Source: a virus. From it: a stretch of 37,872 nucleotides of DNA. The stretch spans positions 1 through 37,872 of IMG/VR virus record IMGVR_UViG_3300021471_000004. One strand, given 5' to 3'. The notes below the pieces were generated by a model. It was not told the DNA's origin. It worked only from the letters and a program-made list of their open reading frames with translations, and did no database searches. A program made the translations under genes and the position numbers. Shown here piece by piece: positions 7,537 to 17,612 of the stretch (position 1 is its first letter; each line of letters begins with the position of its first letter).

Positions 7537-7626
7537 GTGAAAAAACAAACAATCAATATTTTGATTATAGCGGCGGCAATATTGGGTTTTTTGGGATTTT
7601 CCTTTAATCAGGAGTTAGGGATTTAA
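7537..7626 (+). CDS. Small single-TM peptide (29 aa), probably part of a frameshifted gene
   Basis: GTG at 7537 follows a perfect AGAAGGAGG site. The peptide is MKKQTINILIIAAAILGFLG followed by a few polar residues, a single transmembrane helix. Its frame stops at 7626, but the -1 frame carries on from about 7611 to 7706 as LKRDVIRWEKKKENKKIKIK plus nine more residues, and ends at a TAA that overlaps the next ATG (TAATG). Together they would form a ~60-residue protein with a membrane anchor and a charged helix, like a small spanin or holin accessory. Whether the shift is programmed, a mutation or a sequence error is not decided by the sequence. Confidence 0.55.
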   Translation: MKKQTINILIIAAAILGFLGFSFNQELGI

Positions 7627-7705
7627 AAAGAGACGTCATCCGGTGGGAGAAGAAAAAAGAAAACAAAAAAATAAAAATTAAGATAAACGCTACGGATATA
7701 TATTA

Positions 7706-9997
7706 ATGGCTAAAATAAGTTACACGAAAACTTCATTTACCGGCGGTGAACTGGGTTCTTCCCTGTGGGGCAGGGTAGACGTCTCTCAGTATGATAACGC
7801 ATGCGCTTACCTTGAAAATTTTCTTGTCCGCCCTTACGGCCCGGTAATCTCATCTCCTGGTACTGAGTTTATATACGAAAGTAAAATATCCGCCGCCGGT
7901 TCAGACTCAACGGTTAGGATTATACCTTTCGTGTTTTCCAAAAACGACGCCTACATTATAGAAATTGGGGAAGGCTATTTCCGGTTCTACGCTGACGGCG
8001 GGATAGTGGTTACTACCGGCACTACTGTTTATGAAATATCCCACAACTATACCGCTGACGAGATAATGGATATACAATTTACCCAAATGAACGATATCAT
8101 TTTTATGGTACACCCTGACCATAAACCGGCGAAACTTACCCGATTGGGGGCGGCGAACTGGACTTTTGAGGATTTTGATATCAAAGGCGGGCCGTTCAGG
8201 GCTGAAAATTCTACCGATACGACTTTATCTCCTTCAGACTCAACCGGAACAATAAATATTATCGCTTCGCCCGTTGATTCTAATGTCTTTGTGCCTTCTT
8301 CAAGCACTACCAAAGGCCATCATGGAGCGTATTTTAAAATTGGCGGAACAAGAACTGCCGCGACCACTCTGGTTGAGGAGCAGGGTTACGTTGAAATAAC
8401 TTACGTTACCAATAGCTATACCGCTACCGCCAGCGTGATTAAACAACTTACCATCACCGGAGCGACTACCTGGTGGGCTGAGGGAGCGTTTAGCGAAGTC
8501 AGAGGCTATCCGGCCGCGGTGGCGCTGCATGAGGGGCGGCTGGTACTTGCCCGCACCGACTCTGACCCTCAGGGCGTGTGGACTTCCCGCACATATGTTT
8601 ATAATGATTTCATGGCTACCAGCGAGGATGATTCGGGTTTAGCTTATGATTTATACTCCTCAGAAAGCAACGACATAAAATGGCTGGCCTCCAAAAGAGA
8701 CGCTTTGCTTGCCGGTACATTCGGCGGCGAATTTTCCATTACCAGTTCTGAAAACCTACCGCTTACTCCCGATAACTCAGCCGCCAGGAATGAGACTTCT
8801 TACGGCTCTGAGCCTATTCAACCTAAGAAAATAGGCAGTATTCTTTATTATGTCCAGCGGTTTGGTAAGAAAATAAGAGAATTAATGTTTAATTGGGATG
8901 AAAACGTCTATAAATCAGGAGACATGAATATTTTGTCTCCTGAAATAACCGGAGACGGCGTGATAGACATGGCCTTTCAGCAGAGCCCCGAGAGCAGGCT
9001 TTATTGCGTGAAAACCGACGGCACGATATGCGTGCTTACCAGGGAAGTAGACCATCAGGTACAAGGCTGGAGCAGGCTTACGACTAACGGAAAATACGAA
9101 TCTATTGCCGTTATACCCAGTAGAACGGAAGGATACGACGAAGTTTGGGTTGTAGTAAAAAGGGAAATAAACGGCTCAGTCAAGCGCTACATAGAAAGGT
9201 TTAAAAGCCCGATTCCTCCTTCCCGTCAGGATATGTGCTTCTACGTCCATAGCGGGCTCAGCTACAATGCCTATGAGGAGACCGAGGGGATAAACATGTC
9301 TTTATCGGCCACCTCAGGCACAGGGGTTACTCTTACGGTAAGCTCGTCTTATTTTTCAATTGATGATGTGGGTTCTCGCGTGAGGGCCGTGGACGCCGAC
9401 GGAAATATACTGGGCGAGCTTGAAATAACCGGCTATACTTCCGGCACCGAGATAACAGGAAACGTTAAGAAAGATTTCGACTCTCTGGCTTATTCTTCGA
9501 CGGAATGGGGTTTGTCGGTAAGCCAGATAAGCGGATTAGAGCATTTAGAAGCGGAAGAAGTAAAAGTATTGGCTGACGGGGGTACGGCGATAAGTCCGAC
9601 GGTGGCCTCTGGTACTATAACTATGGATTACAATTATTTCATCTTACATATAGGGCTTGGCTACAATCAGAATTTGCGCACTTTGCCCTTTGATGTTGGC
9701 TCGGTGAGAGGTTCTTCCCAGGCCAAAAAACAGCGTATAAGCGAAATAGCTTTTAAGATTAACAACAGCCATCGGGGGTTTTACGTTGGGTATGATGAAA
9801 ATTTTTTGCAGAGAATAGAATTCAGAGACCCCAGCACGCTTATGGGAACGCCTGAAGCTTTATATACCGGCTATATTACTAATCATATTTTTAACGGCGG
9901 ATACGAGTATGGAGCCACTGTTTATATCAGGAACTCCGACCCTCTGCCCCTGGAGATATTGGGATTAACGGTTATTTTAGACACATACGATAAATGA
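7706..9997 (+). CDS. Tail tubular protein B (gp12-like nozzle protein)
   Basis: The 763-residue protein starts KISYTKTSFTGGELGSSLWG, then ...YDNACAYLENFLVRPYGPV and RPGT-like SSPGTEFI. This is the characteristic opening of the T7 gp12 / podoviral stabilisation-nozzle family. Other family marks are FSKNDAYIIEIGEGYFRFYADGG (split here across strands), ...YPAAVALHEGRLVLARTDSDPQ..., the IKWLASKRDALLAGTFGGEF block, and FQQSPESRLYC near the middle. The C-terminal half is beta-rich and may carry receptor-proximal domains. The start overlaps the stop of the preceding small frame (TAATG). Confidence 0.93.
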   Translation: MAKISYTKTSFTGGELGSSLWGRVDVSQYDNACAYLENFLVRPYGPVISSPGTEFIYESKISAAGSDSTVRIIPFVFSKNDAYIIEIGEGYFRFYADGGIVVTTGTTVYEISHNYTADEIMDIQFTQMNDIIFMVHPDHKPAKLTRLGAANWTFEDFDIKGGPFRAENSTDTTLSPSDSTGTINIIASPVDSNVFVPSSSTTKGHHGAYFKIGGTRTAATTLVEEQGYVEITYVTNSYTATASVIKQLTITGATTWWAEGAFSEVRGYPAAVALHEGRLVLARTDSDPQGVWTSRTYVYNDFMATSEDDSGLAYDLYSSESNDIKWLASKRDALLAGTFGGEFSITSSENLPLTPDNSAARNETSYGSEPIQPKKIGSILYYVQRFGKKIRELMFNWDENVYKSGDMNILSPEITGDGVIDMAFQQSPESRLYCVKTDGTICVLTREVDHQVQGWSRLTTNGKYESIAVIPSRTEGYDEVWVVVKREINGSVKRYIERFKSPIPPSRQDMCFYVHSGLSYNAYEETEGINMSLSATSGTGVTLTVSSSYFSIDDVGSRVRAVDADGNILGELEITGYTSGTEITGNVKKDFDSLAYSSTEWGLSVSQISGLEHLEAEEVKVLADGGTAISPTVASGTITMDYNYFILHIGLGYNQNLRTLPFDVGSVRGSSQAKKQRISEIAFKINNSHRGFYVGYDENFLQRIEFRDPSTLMGTPEALYTGYITNHIFNGGYEYGATVYIRNSDPLPLEILGLTVILDTYDK

Positions 9998-9998
9998 C

Positions 9999-10565
9999 AT
10001 GAATATTACAAGCGCTTTATTGTTGGCTAGCGGAGCATTGGGAATAAGCTCCACTCTGGCGGCGGGCAGGCAGGAACTGGCCGAATCTTACGAGGAGGCA
10101 GCGTTAGCCGAGAAACAGGCTGCTTTGCTGGAAGACCAGGCTAAAACCCTTGAAGCGGCTAAAAAGAGCCTGATTCAGAGGAAGCACCTGGAAAGTTATC
10201 GGTATTTCTCGACTAAGTCCAGAATGACCGCCATGACAACTTCAAGGGTGGCTTATTCAGGACTTAAGCTATCCGGCAGTCCCCTGGCCGTTATGGTAAA
10301 CAATCTGGCCGAAGCCGAGCTTGACGAGGCGATAACCAAATACAATATTGACATGGAAAGGTATAATGTTTACGCCAGACAAAAGAGTTATCTGGCAGAG
10401 GCTGAATACACCAGAGAAGAAGGGAGAGCGGCCGTAGCCAGGGGGAAATCAGCGGTAAAAGCAAGCCGCTGGCGGGCGTTCAGCCAACTGTTGGGTACCG
10501 GCTTCACTTATACTAGTAGATATGGGTTGCCCAAATGGGGCGGGAAGAAGGAGAATAAAGAATAA
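9999..10565 (+). CDS. Internal virion protein, gp14-like
   Basis: The 188-residue protein starts with a hydrophobic segment (ITSALLLASGALGISSTLAA) and continues with long Ala/Glu/Lys-rich helices that probably form a coiled coil. Its middle GLKLSGSPLAVMVNNLAEAELDE resembles the conserved centre of podoviral internal virion proteins (GxxxxGSP...v....e.e.D). It precedes two longer helical proteins in the order expected for the ejectosome (gp14, gp15, gp16). Role: an ejected protein that inserts into the outer membrane during infection, inferred from the family. Confidence 0.8.
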   Translation: MNITSALLLASGALGISSTLAAGRQELAESYEEAALAEKQAALLEDQAKTLEAAKKSLIQRKHLESYRYFSTKSRMTAMTTSRVAYSGLKLSGSPLAVMVNNLAEAELDEAITKYNIDMERYNVYARQKSYLAEAEYTREEGRAAVARGKSAVKASRWRAFSQLLGTGFTYTSRYGLPKWGGKKENKE

Positions 10566-12025
10566 TGGCAAGACTTCCGGTGATAGAAGGCCAAAGACAA
10601 TTAACGACTGACGTAGCTACGTTTAAAGCAGTTATCAACCGCCAGGTTGACAGGAGCAAATCAGAAGGATACGCCCGCCAGGCTGAGGCGTTTAAGATGA
10701 CGCAGGATTTGATAGCCAAGTGGCAAGAAGCCTCTGATTTGGTAAAATACACGGCGGCCAAGGCTAATTATGAGGCTAATTCAGTGGATATAATGAACAG
10801 GGCCGAGGCTGACGCGGATTACACGGCGGCTGAAAAGTATATGGGAGAATACGACAGGCTTGCTCATGATATTCTTAAAGATATCCCGGAGAGTCCCGTT
10901 AAGAACCGCGTAAAGTTTGAATTGGAAAAAAGAAATCAGATGGCCAAAATTAAGATAGCCAATATCTACCGCAATAAAGCCATTGATTACACTAAGAAAG
11001 AATTTCTCCCCAAAGCCATAGAGGCGCTTAATGAGAAACGTATGAACGCCTACAGCGAAAAAGAATTCATGGACGCTGACAGGGACATAAAAAACCTGAT
11101 AAAAGAGCAAATATCCAAAGGTATTATCAGCGGGGCAGATGGTGATAAACTGTATTTGAGCGCCCAAAAAGCCCTGATTGATTATGATATTATGGCCCGC
11201 CCGGAAGTGGCTCTGGCCGAACTGCAAAAGGGAAATCACGGATTGTATAAGGGAGTAGCTACCCAGGATAGGATAAAATACATGAAAACCGCCGAAAAAA
11301 GGCTTGAGCAGGTGAAGAAGAACAAAAAGGCCATGCTGGCTATCGCCCGAGATGAAACCGAGAGCGCCCTGTTGGATGAGAAATACAAGGGGACGCTCAC
11401 GCCTACCAAGGTAGAGAATTTAGCCGCCGAGGGTGAAATAAGCCGAGTATTCGCCGACGCTTTGATTTCTTCCCTTACGTCAATACCGCCGATTGAAATA
11501 GGGCCGGTAGAGAAGATGACTAAATACGTTGAGCTTACCGAGAGAGCCGATTTAATCCAGAGCAAAATTGAAGGATGGTTTTCCGAGCCTTCGTTTGAGG
11601 AAGTAACCCAATTTAGAGCCGATGTTCTTACGGCCGAATCACTGGGATATATAACCCATTCCCAGTCAGAAGGGTTAGTTTCAAAGACGGCCGAAGCCAT
11701 AAGGGGCAATGAGGAATTCAAAAGGGCGGTTAATCAGCTTAAAGCTTATTCTTCTATGTATGACGATGAACACGCTCAGATAAAAGTCAAAGCGGAAATG
11801 TATGAGAGTTTAATAAAGAAAGTGCAGAACGGCGCTCCTCCCGAACAGGCTTTAAAAGAGGTGGTGCGGGAAAAAGTCAGTTCTGAAATCAGCGAAGCGG
11901 CCGCCAAGCGTGCTGAATCGATAAGAGGAAGGCTAATAGCTCAAAATGAAACCGGAGAGGAAATCTATTCCGATGATAACGGTAAAACGTGGTATTATGT
12001 TAAAACAGGAAAGAGGGTTGAATAA
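10565..12025 (+). CDS. Internal virion protein, gp15-like
   Basis: The 486-residue protein is almost entirely helical, rich in Lys, Glu and Ala, and lacks membrane segments. It lies between the gp14-like gene and the very large gp16-like gene, and joins both with overlapping or abutting start-stop codons (AATAATG). Position, length and composition fit the middle ejectosome protein. No catalytic motif is visible. It could be a tape-like or tunnel-forming protein; direct sequence recognition is weak. Confidence 0.7.
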   Translation: MARLPVIEGQRQLTTDVATFKAVINRQVDRSKSEGYARQAEAFKMTQDLIAKWQEASDLVKYTAAKANYEANSVDIMNRAEADADYTAAEKYMGEYDRLAHDILKDIPESPVKNRVKFELEKRNQMAKIKIANIYRNKAIDYTKKEFLPKAIEALNEKRMNAYSEKEFMDADRDIKNLIKEQISKGIISGADGDKLYLSAQKALIDYDIMARPEVALAELQKGNHGLYKGVATQDRIKYMKTAEKRLEQVKKNKKAMLAIARDETESALLDEKYKGTLTPTKVENLAAEGEISRVFADALISSLTSIPPIEIGPVEKMTKYVELTERADLIQSKIEGWFSEPSFEEVTQFRADVLTAESLGYITHSQSEGLVSKTAEAIRGNEEFKRAVNQLKAYSSMYDDEHAQIKVKAEMYESLIKKVQNGAPPEQALKEVVREKVSSEISEAAAKRAESIRGRLIAQNETGEEIYSDDNGKTWYYVKTGKRVE

Positions 12026-15000
12026 TGCCGGTACCGCCAGGATTTAAAATAGTCAGGGAAGAAAAGCTTAAACTGCCGCCGGGGTTTAAGATTGTAAGCG
12101 TGCGGGCCGCTCCGCCTGAGCCCAGTTTTCCGCAGTGGATAAAACATAAGTGGGAAATGGATAACGCTAATAAAATATGGGCTTCCTACGGCAAAGCGGC
12201 CAGAGACGGATTGATGAACAGCGAGGAAGCGCTTAACAAAGCGAGAGCCAGCAGGCAGAAGGCTATAGAAACAGCGGGATTCTATAAGGCGCCGGGTTTC
12301 ACGGAGCGCCCATTTACTTACATGGGAGGAGCTTTGGCCGGAATTATGCCTTATATGATTGAATCCACCACAGAGGGGCTTAAAACCGGTATGGCTGTTG
12401 GACTCGGGGCCGCTGGCATGACGGCCGCCAGTGGTTTAGCTCCCATGGCTCCTCAAATGGCTATAACCGGTCTGGGGGTTGGTTTCGCGGCGGGAGTATT
12501 CAAAAACATTTATGACCGGGAAGGCGGAGCTTTGTATCTTGATATATTGGACAGAATAGGCGTAGGCAAAGAAAAAGAGCGCCTGGCGCGGATTTATTCC
12601 ATAGCCGGAGGGGCGATTATCGGCTTTTTGGAAATGGCTCAATTCGGCATGATTGGCAAATTTTTTAAGAGCTCCGTTGCCGGTAAAATATCCAAGAAAG
12701 CCATAGGGAGATTTATTCTTAAATATGGCGGGACTATAGCTCAGGAGACAACAACCGAAGAACTCCAGGAAGTTACTTCTTTAATATCTGAAGCCTTGAG
12801 CGCCCTGCAAACGGGAGAAAAGCCGCCCACTGCCGAGGAATGGAGAACGAGGCTGATAGAGACGGCGAAGGAGATGTCAGCCTCTATGGCTTTGCTGCAA
12901 TTGCCGGGAGTCGCGGTGCACACCGGAAAGGTGTTGGTTGATAAGAGTCTATCCACTGAAATACAAAATTTACCTAACGTCGGGGTCAGAAAATCTATAC
13001 CGCCCCTTGAAAATGTGTCTCAGGCTGTTGATTACGGTAATGAAATAAAAAACAACCTTGTACAGATTAAATCAGTTTATAATACGCTGATGAATGAAAT
13101 ATACTCCCTGTCAAGGTTCGCCGAGAATTATACCGCTGAAGAAAAACAGGCCAAGATAAGCGGTATAAATAATCTGGCTAAAGTAATCGAAACGGCCATA
13201 GGCAGAGAGTTGCCGGAAACCGAAACAGCCAGGGGTATACTTAGGGGTATAACCGAAAAACAGACCAGGGTTGATAAGCTTAAGGGAGAGCTTAAAAAGA
13301 TTAAGGAATCTTCGTCGAAAATAAGGACTAAAACGCTCAAAGAGACTAAACTCGCCCAGCAGGACGTTATCGCCTTTATGGAAGAAGCCGGGATACCCAA
13401 AGAGGAAAGATACAAGTTTTTAAAGACCCTGAAGAATATACAAACCGTGGAGCAGTGGAATAAACAGGTTGATAAAATCACCGAGAGGGCCTACAAAATA
13501 AAAGAAAGGAAGTTAAAAAACGCCCTTAACGCGGCGATAAAGAAAGAATTAAAAACTACAAAGCCGCTTAAAAGAGGAGAATTCCGCAAGGGGCGCTATG
13601 TTCATGAAGGGAACAAGCTATTTGAGGAGTTAATCAGAATTAATAAGCTTAAAAAAACAGACGCCGCCGCCGAGCTCGGGAAATACATTGACCTTGAAAC
13701 CGAAAAGCCTAAGGTAGAGCCGGAGAGCCTAAAAAGCACTGATATACTTAAGATTCAATTATTAAACTTGAAGCGCAAAGGAGCCGAGGCGGGGATACAA
13801 CTAAGAGAGAGTTTTCTTGGGAGGCTTAAGGAATTCAAGTCGCTGTTTGCCGAGGCCGCTAAACTGGAAAAAGAGGGCAAAATAACGGAAACTAAAGCCA
13901 TTGAAGGCAAAATACTGGACGCTATCGATAAGTATTCCATTGATGAAAGGTCTAAAATCAAAAAGAAATTAATGGATATCTACCTTAGGGGCGGTGGCGA
14001 TTTTTATTCGTTTCTAAACGCTATGTTCGGCAGGGAGCTGGCGGACGAGCTTGACCCCACTTTACACGAGCAGAACAGAAATACCGCGGTCTTTTTAAGG
14101 GTTGACGAAGTATCCCGCAAATCCTCCGAGGTTACGGGATATAAAAACCTCCCTGATTTTTTAGGCAATATGAGCAAAGAAGAATATTCCCTGACCTCTC
14201 CTAAGGACGGGGTTACTTTTAAGCTTAATAAATTGCAGATACTCGATATATATTTATCCCTGGAAAATCCGGCTATCAAAGAAAGATATTTAGAATGGTT
14301 TAACAAAGCCGATATCGATTCTCTATGCGGCGTGCTTACGCCTGAAGAAATGAAATTCGGCGAATATATGAGAAATGTTCTGTCTGAATATTTCCCCATA
14401 TTTAATCAGGCGCATATTGAGCGGTACGGCACTGAATTAGGCAAAGTAGCGGGTATATACTGGCCTAGTACGGCAGTAAGAAAAGTGGACGTTTACGAAA
14501 CTTACCGCGCCCAAACGGAAATAGCCAGCGCCATGCACAAAAGGGTTGAAAGTAAAGTTAAACCCCGGCCGGTAGACGCCTGGTCTAAGTTCATGCGCCA
14601 CATATCCCAGGGAGAGCACCTCAGGCATTTAGGCTCAACGTATATAACGCTTAGAAGGCTGTTTGACAGCCATAGAGTAGCCGAGGAAATAAAAAACGCT
14701 TATGGAGAAAAATTATACCAGGCGTTTATAAAAAAGATAAAAAGACTGTCTCTTACCCAGTACGAGCAAGATATTGATATCATAACTTCGACCATGGGGA
14801 AAATGCTTAATAACTGGGTAAAAGCTAAGGTGGGTATTAATCCTTCCGTGCTTGTTAAACAGCTTATTTCAACCGGTTTTTACGCCGAGCAAATGCCGGT
14901 TAAGAAATGGATTGGATATTTCATGGAGGGGATGAGCAAACCCAGGGAAACCTTTGATTTTATGTGGAAAACAATTCCCGATTTAAGAGCAAGATTTGCC

Positions 15001-15798
15001 AGGGGCTATTCAGAAGCCTTACAAAATGCCATTAAAGAAGCTTCCGCTTTGAATTCGGCGAAATACAACTGGACGAGGGCGCTGACTCTACTTAGCCGTA
15101 CCGGAGATATTACCGCCATAATTTACGGAGGCTACCCCCTGATTAAATACGAATTGAATAAACACGGAGACTTAAATAAAGCTATCAATAAATTTTTAAA
15201 AGCTACCGTGAGGGCCCAGCAGAGCGGATTGACCACTACCCGCTCCGAACTTCAGAACAACCGGAGCGTGTTGACCCGCTGGCTTACGGCGTTTAAGAAC
15301 GCTCCCAGTCAATTTATGAGAAAACTTGGAGACGCTACGATATCATATTCAAGGCGGGAGATAAGTGTTAGCCAGTACGCCAAAACCCTGGCTATCTACG
15401 GTGTTGTACAGCCTGTTCTTTATACTACCGTTGGTTATGTTATGGGCAGGCTCATGTATGGCGCTTTCGACGATGAAGATGATTTTTTGTTAAGAGTTTT
15501 TAACTCTATATTATTGAACCCGATAACGGCCCTGCCTATTATCAGTGACGCCGCCAGGGCCAGCTTGCGCAAAATAGAAGGCCTCAAACCTGGCGAAGCC
15601 ATAAGAGAACCGTTGTTAGACGATATAGAAAGAGGTTTTGGCAAACTGCTTAAGCAAAAAATCGGATTAAGCGATATTCTGGAAGGAGTTGGATATACTG
15701 TTATCGAACCCGCTACGGGAGCTCCAGCTGGTACTCTTATAAGTATTCTTAAGCGGAATGAAAAAAAATCTAAATCAGGAGGTATAAAATTATGGTAG
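12025..15798 (+). CDS. Giant internal virion protein, gp16-like (1257 aa)
   Basis: This is the largest gene. The N-terminus repeats PPGFKIV twice (residues about 4-24), a motif seen at the start of large virion proteins of metagenomic phages. A Gly/Ala-rich hydrophobic region follows (residues about 90-160, GALAGIMPYMIESTTEGLKT onward), then a long Lys/Glu helical centre with coiled-coil character (about 340-660), and a C-terminal part with another hydrophobic stretch (YGVVQPVLYTTVGYVMGRLM). I see no lytic transglycosylase signature, although T7 gp16 carries one. Likely role: ejected protein spanning the cell envelope during DNA entry. Confidence 0.8.
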   Translation: MPVPPGFKIVREEKLKLPPGFKIVSVRAAPPEPSFPQWIKHKWEMDNANKIWASYGKAARDGLMNSEEALNKARASRQKAIETAGFYKAPGFTERPFTYMGGALAGIMPYMIESTTEGLKTGMAVGLGAAGMTAASGLAPMAPQMAITGLGVGFAAGVFKNIYDREGGALYLDILDRIGVGKEKERLARIYSIAGGAIIGFLEMAQFGMIGKFFKSSVAGKISKKAIGRFILKYGGTIAQETTTEELQEVTSLISEALSALQTGEKPPTAEEWRTRLIETAKEMSASMALLQLPGVAVHTGKVLVDKSLSTEIQNLPNVGVRKSIPPLENVSQAVDYGNEIKNNLVQIKSVYNTLMNEIYSLSRFAENYTAEEKQAKISGINNLAKVIETAIGRELPETETARGILRGITEKQTRVDKLKGELKKIKESSSKIRTKTLKETKLAQQDVIAFMEEAGIPKEERYKFLKTLKNIQTVEQWNKQVDKITERAYKIKERKLKNALNAAIKKELKTTKPLKRGEFRKGRYVHEGNKLFEELIRINKLKKTDAAAELGKYIDLETEKPKVEPESLKSTDILKIQLLNLKRKGAEAGIQLRESFLGRLKEFKSLFAEAAKLEKEGKITETKAIEGKILDAIDKYSIDERSKIKKKLMDIYLRGGGDFYSFLNAMFGRELADELDPTLHEQNRNTAVFLRVDEVSRKSSEVTGYKNLPDFLGNMSKEEYSLTSPKDGVTFKLNKLQILDIYLSLENPAIKERYLEWFNKADIDSLCGVLTPEEMKFGEYMRNVLSEYFPIFNQAHIERYGTELGKVAGIYWPSTAVRKVDVYETYRAQTEIASAMHKRVESKVKPRPVDAWSKFMRHISQGEHLRHLGSTYITLRRLFDSHRVAEEIKNAYGEKLYQAFIKKIKRLSLTQYEQDIDIITSTMGKMLNNWVKAKVGINPSVLVKQLISTGFYAEQMPVKKWIGYFMEGMSKPRETFDFMWKTIPDLRARFARGYSEALQNAIKEASALNSAKYNWTRALTLLSRTGDITAIIYGGYPLIKYELNKHGDLNKAINKFLKATVRAQQSGLTTTRSELQNNRSVLTRWLTAFKNAPSQFMRKLGDATISYSRREISVSQYAKTLAIYGVVQPVLYTTVGYVMGRLMYGAFDDEDDFLLRVFNSILLNPITALPIISDAARASLRKIEGLKPGEAIREPLLDDIERGFGKLLKQKIGLSDILEGVGYTVIEPATGAPAGTLISILKRNEKKSKSGGIKLW

Positions 15799-16973
15799 AG
15801 AGCACCACTATCAAACAACAGTTTACTTTGGACGGTACAACCCGCCAATTTGATTTTACTTTTCCCACTATGCCTTCATACCCCGAGTATATCAAGGCGA
15901 TAGCTCTCACCGGCTCTACTGAAAATGAATTGACTTACACTACTCATTATACTGTGACTGTGAGTTCTGACGGGATAGGGGGTACGCTTTGGCTTGTTGA
16001 CGCGGGGGCCATCAGCAAAGGCACTTTAACTATTTACAGGGAAACCGACAACCTCCAGGAGAGCGACTACGATGATTATAATCAATTTCCGGCTAATACC
16101 CTTGAGCGGGATATAGACCGGAGGACTTTTGTAGCTCAGGAACTGGCCGAAAAAGCTGGCAGAACTTTAATGTTACCCATTTCAGCAACCGTTGGAGTAA
16201 ATACTACATTGCCCCTGCCGCAGTCATCCAAACTAATAGGTTGGAACTCTGACGCTGACGGTTTAATTAATTACGACGAAGCTCAGGCTGTTTTACCGGC
16301 GATAAATTCAGGCTACGCCGGTTATATATTAAAAGTCAACGCTGAAGGCACGGGGTATGATTTAAGCAATAAGTTGAACGGACTTTCCTTTTACGGTCAA
16401 AATCTTATCGTCGAAAGCGCCGATATAATTATACAAAATAACGTAGGCGGAGGAGGAGCAATAATCTGTGAAAGCGTTCACACTAGCTTACTTAAAGTAG
16501 GCACCCACTCGGTAACTGGTATTTCCACCTCCGGTACTTTGGCGGGCGATTCAAACAGCAACCTCGTTACCGAAAAAGCCGTTAAAACTTACGTTGACGC
16601 TCAGGCATCATCCGCTCAGTTTAAGGTTGGGTATTTTACAAGAGACTTAAGCGTGGCGGCAGGCACTCAATCAGTTACCGGAGTAGGATTTCAGCCTAAA
16701 GCGGTAATATTTTTCGCTTCTCCAAATACGGACGGATTGGTATCAAGCGCTGGCGTAGACGACGGCTCAAGCCACGGTTCTAAATATACCAAAGATAACA
16801 GCGGTATAAAATTCAATCACAATGAAGGTTATAGTTTATATTTAAGAACCGGGAGTGGTACTTATCAAGTAGGTTATATTTCATCAATGGACGCTGACGG
16901 GTTTACTATCACCTGGGTTAAAGCCGGTAGTCCAACCGGTACTTATTATATACAATATTTAGCCATGGGATGA
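15792..16973 (+). CDS. Tail fibre / spike protein with T7 gp17-type anchor domain
   Basis: Residues 1-150 form the T7 tail-fibre N-terminal domain: an FTLDGTTRQFDFTFPTMPSY strand set, ...Y...SDGIGGTLWLVDAG..., ITIYRETD-like LTIYRETDNLQESDYDD, then FPANTLERDIDRRTFVAQEL. This domain docks fibres to the tail. A short beta-rich shaft follows, and a distinct C-terminal domain from about residue 275 (FKVGYFTRDLSVAAGTQSVT and VGFQPKAVIFFASPNTDG) probably binds the receptor. At 393 residues the fibre is short. The start sits behind AGGAGG and overlaps the previous stop. Confidence 0.9.
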   Translation: MVESTTIKQQFTLDGTTRQFDFTFPTMPSYPEYIKAIALTGSTENELTYTTHYTVTVSSDGIGGTLWLVDAGAISKGTLTIYRETDNLQESDYDDYNQFPANTLERDIDRRTFVAQELAEKAGRTLMLPISATVGVNTTLPLPQSSKLIGWNSDADGLINYDEAQAVLPAINSGYAGYILKVNAEGTGYDLSNKLNGLSFYGQNLIVESADIIIQNNVGGGGAIICESVHTSLLKVGTHSVTGISTSGTLAGDSNSNLVTEKAVKTYVDAQASSAQFKVGYFTRDLSVAAGTQSVTGVGFQPKAVIFFASPNTDGLVSSAGVDDGSSHGSKYTKDNSGIKFNHNEGYSLYLRTGSGTYQVGYISSMDADGFTITWVKAGSPTGTYYIQYLAMG

Positions 16974-17317
16974 GAAGCGAAAAACATATAAAAAAGGCTT
17001 GTCTTGACTATCTGAGAACCCTGGAAAACCAAGGATTAATAACCTGGGTGGACAGGCTCAACAGCGGGAAATTTTACATTAGGAGAATTGCCAGGAAGGG
17101 GAGACTTATTAACGGCTGCCGCGCGGGTACTCCCGATAGCTATGTTATATTAAACGACGGCCGCATGCTCTGGATAGAATACAAAGCGAAAGATGGCAAG
17201 ATTACCCAATATCAGCATGACTTCGCCAGAATGGTAACCGGAGTAGGGCATTTGTATTTAGTAATAAGAAGCCTTGACGAATTAATGGAGAGAATGGCCG
17301 AAATAATGGTTGACTGA
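16970..17317 (+). CDS. VRR-NUC family nuclease
   Basis: The 115-residue protein matches a stand-alone VRR-NUC domain. It starts with an HIKKACLDYLRTL helix, has a glycine-containing turn and RAGTPDSYVIL (conserved G.PD), then LWIEYKAKDGKITQYQHDF with the E-x-K catalytic pair and the conserved Q..... after it, and ends VIRSLDELMERM. Phage VRR-NUC proteins are predicted structure-specific or Holliday-junction-like nucleases that trim branched DNA before packaging. It overlaps the fibre stop by four bases and sits before the lysis-like genes. Confidence 0.92.
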   Translation: MRSEKHIKKACLDYLRTLENQGLITWVDRLNSGKFYIRRIARKGRLINGCRAGTPDSYVILNDGRMLWIEYKAKDGKITQYQHDFARMVTGVGHLYLVIRSLDELMERMAEIMVD

Positions 17318-17318
17318 C

Positions 17319-17603
17319 ATGCAGTATTTGAGTTATATTATAGAGGGAATCTTCGGGGCCGGGATATTGTCTTTCATGTGGAAGCTGGCTAAAGACAGTG
17401 AAAACAAAATAGATACTGTTTTTAGGCGGTTTGATAAGCACAAAAGAGACTTCCGGGAGGAATTCGTCAATAAGGACGTCTGCAAGATAATACATGAGCA
17501 TACGTCCAAAGATATAGAGCGGCTTGAACGCAAAATGGAATTGGGGTTTAAAAACCTTGACGACAAGGTTACGCTGATATTAAGGCGTAACGGTGTGAAG
17601 TAA
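17319..17603 (+). CDS. Membrane-anchored coiled-coil protein, holin/spanin accessory type
   Basis: With the ATG at 17319 the protein has 94 residues (a TTG three codons earlier is also possible). An N-terminal hydrophobic segment (SYIIEGIFGAGILSFMWKL) is followed by a long charged helix with NKDVCKIIHEHTSKDIERLE. Short proteins of this layout sit next to holins in many phages (XhlA-like or spanin-like). The downstream gene looks like a holin, which supports a lysis role. No lipobox is visible, so it is not an outer-membrane spanin. Confidence 0.75.
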   Translation: MQYLSYIIEGIFGAGILSFMWKLAKDSENKIDTVFRRFDKHKRDFREEFVNKDVCKIIHEHTSKDIERLERKMELGFKNLDDKVTLILRRNGVK

Positions 17604-17612
17604 GGAGGTAGC

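Noticed and set aside
15792-17317. Diversity-generating retroelement around the tail fibre gene
   Set aside because: No reverse transcriptase gene exists in the genome and I see no template/variable repeat pair near the fibre end.
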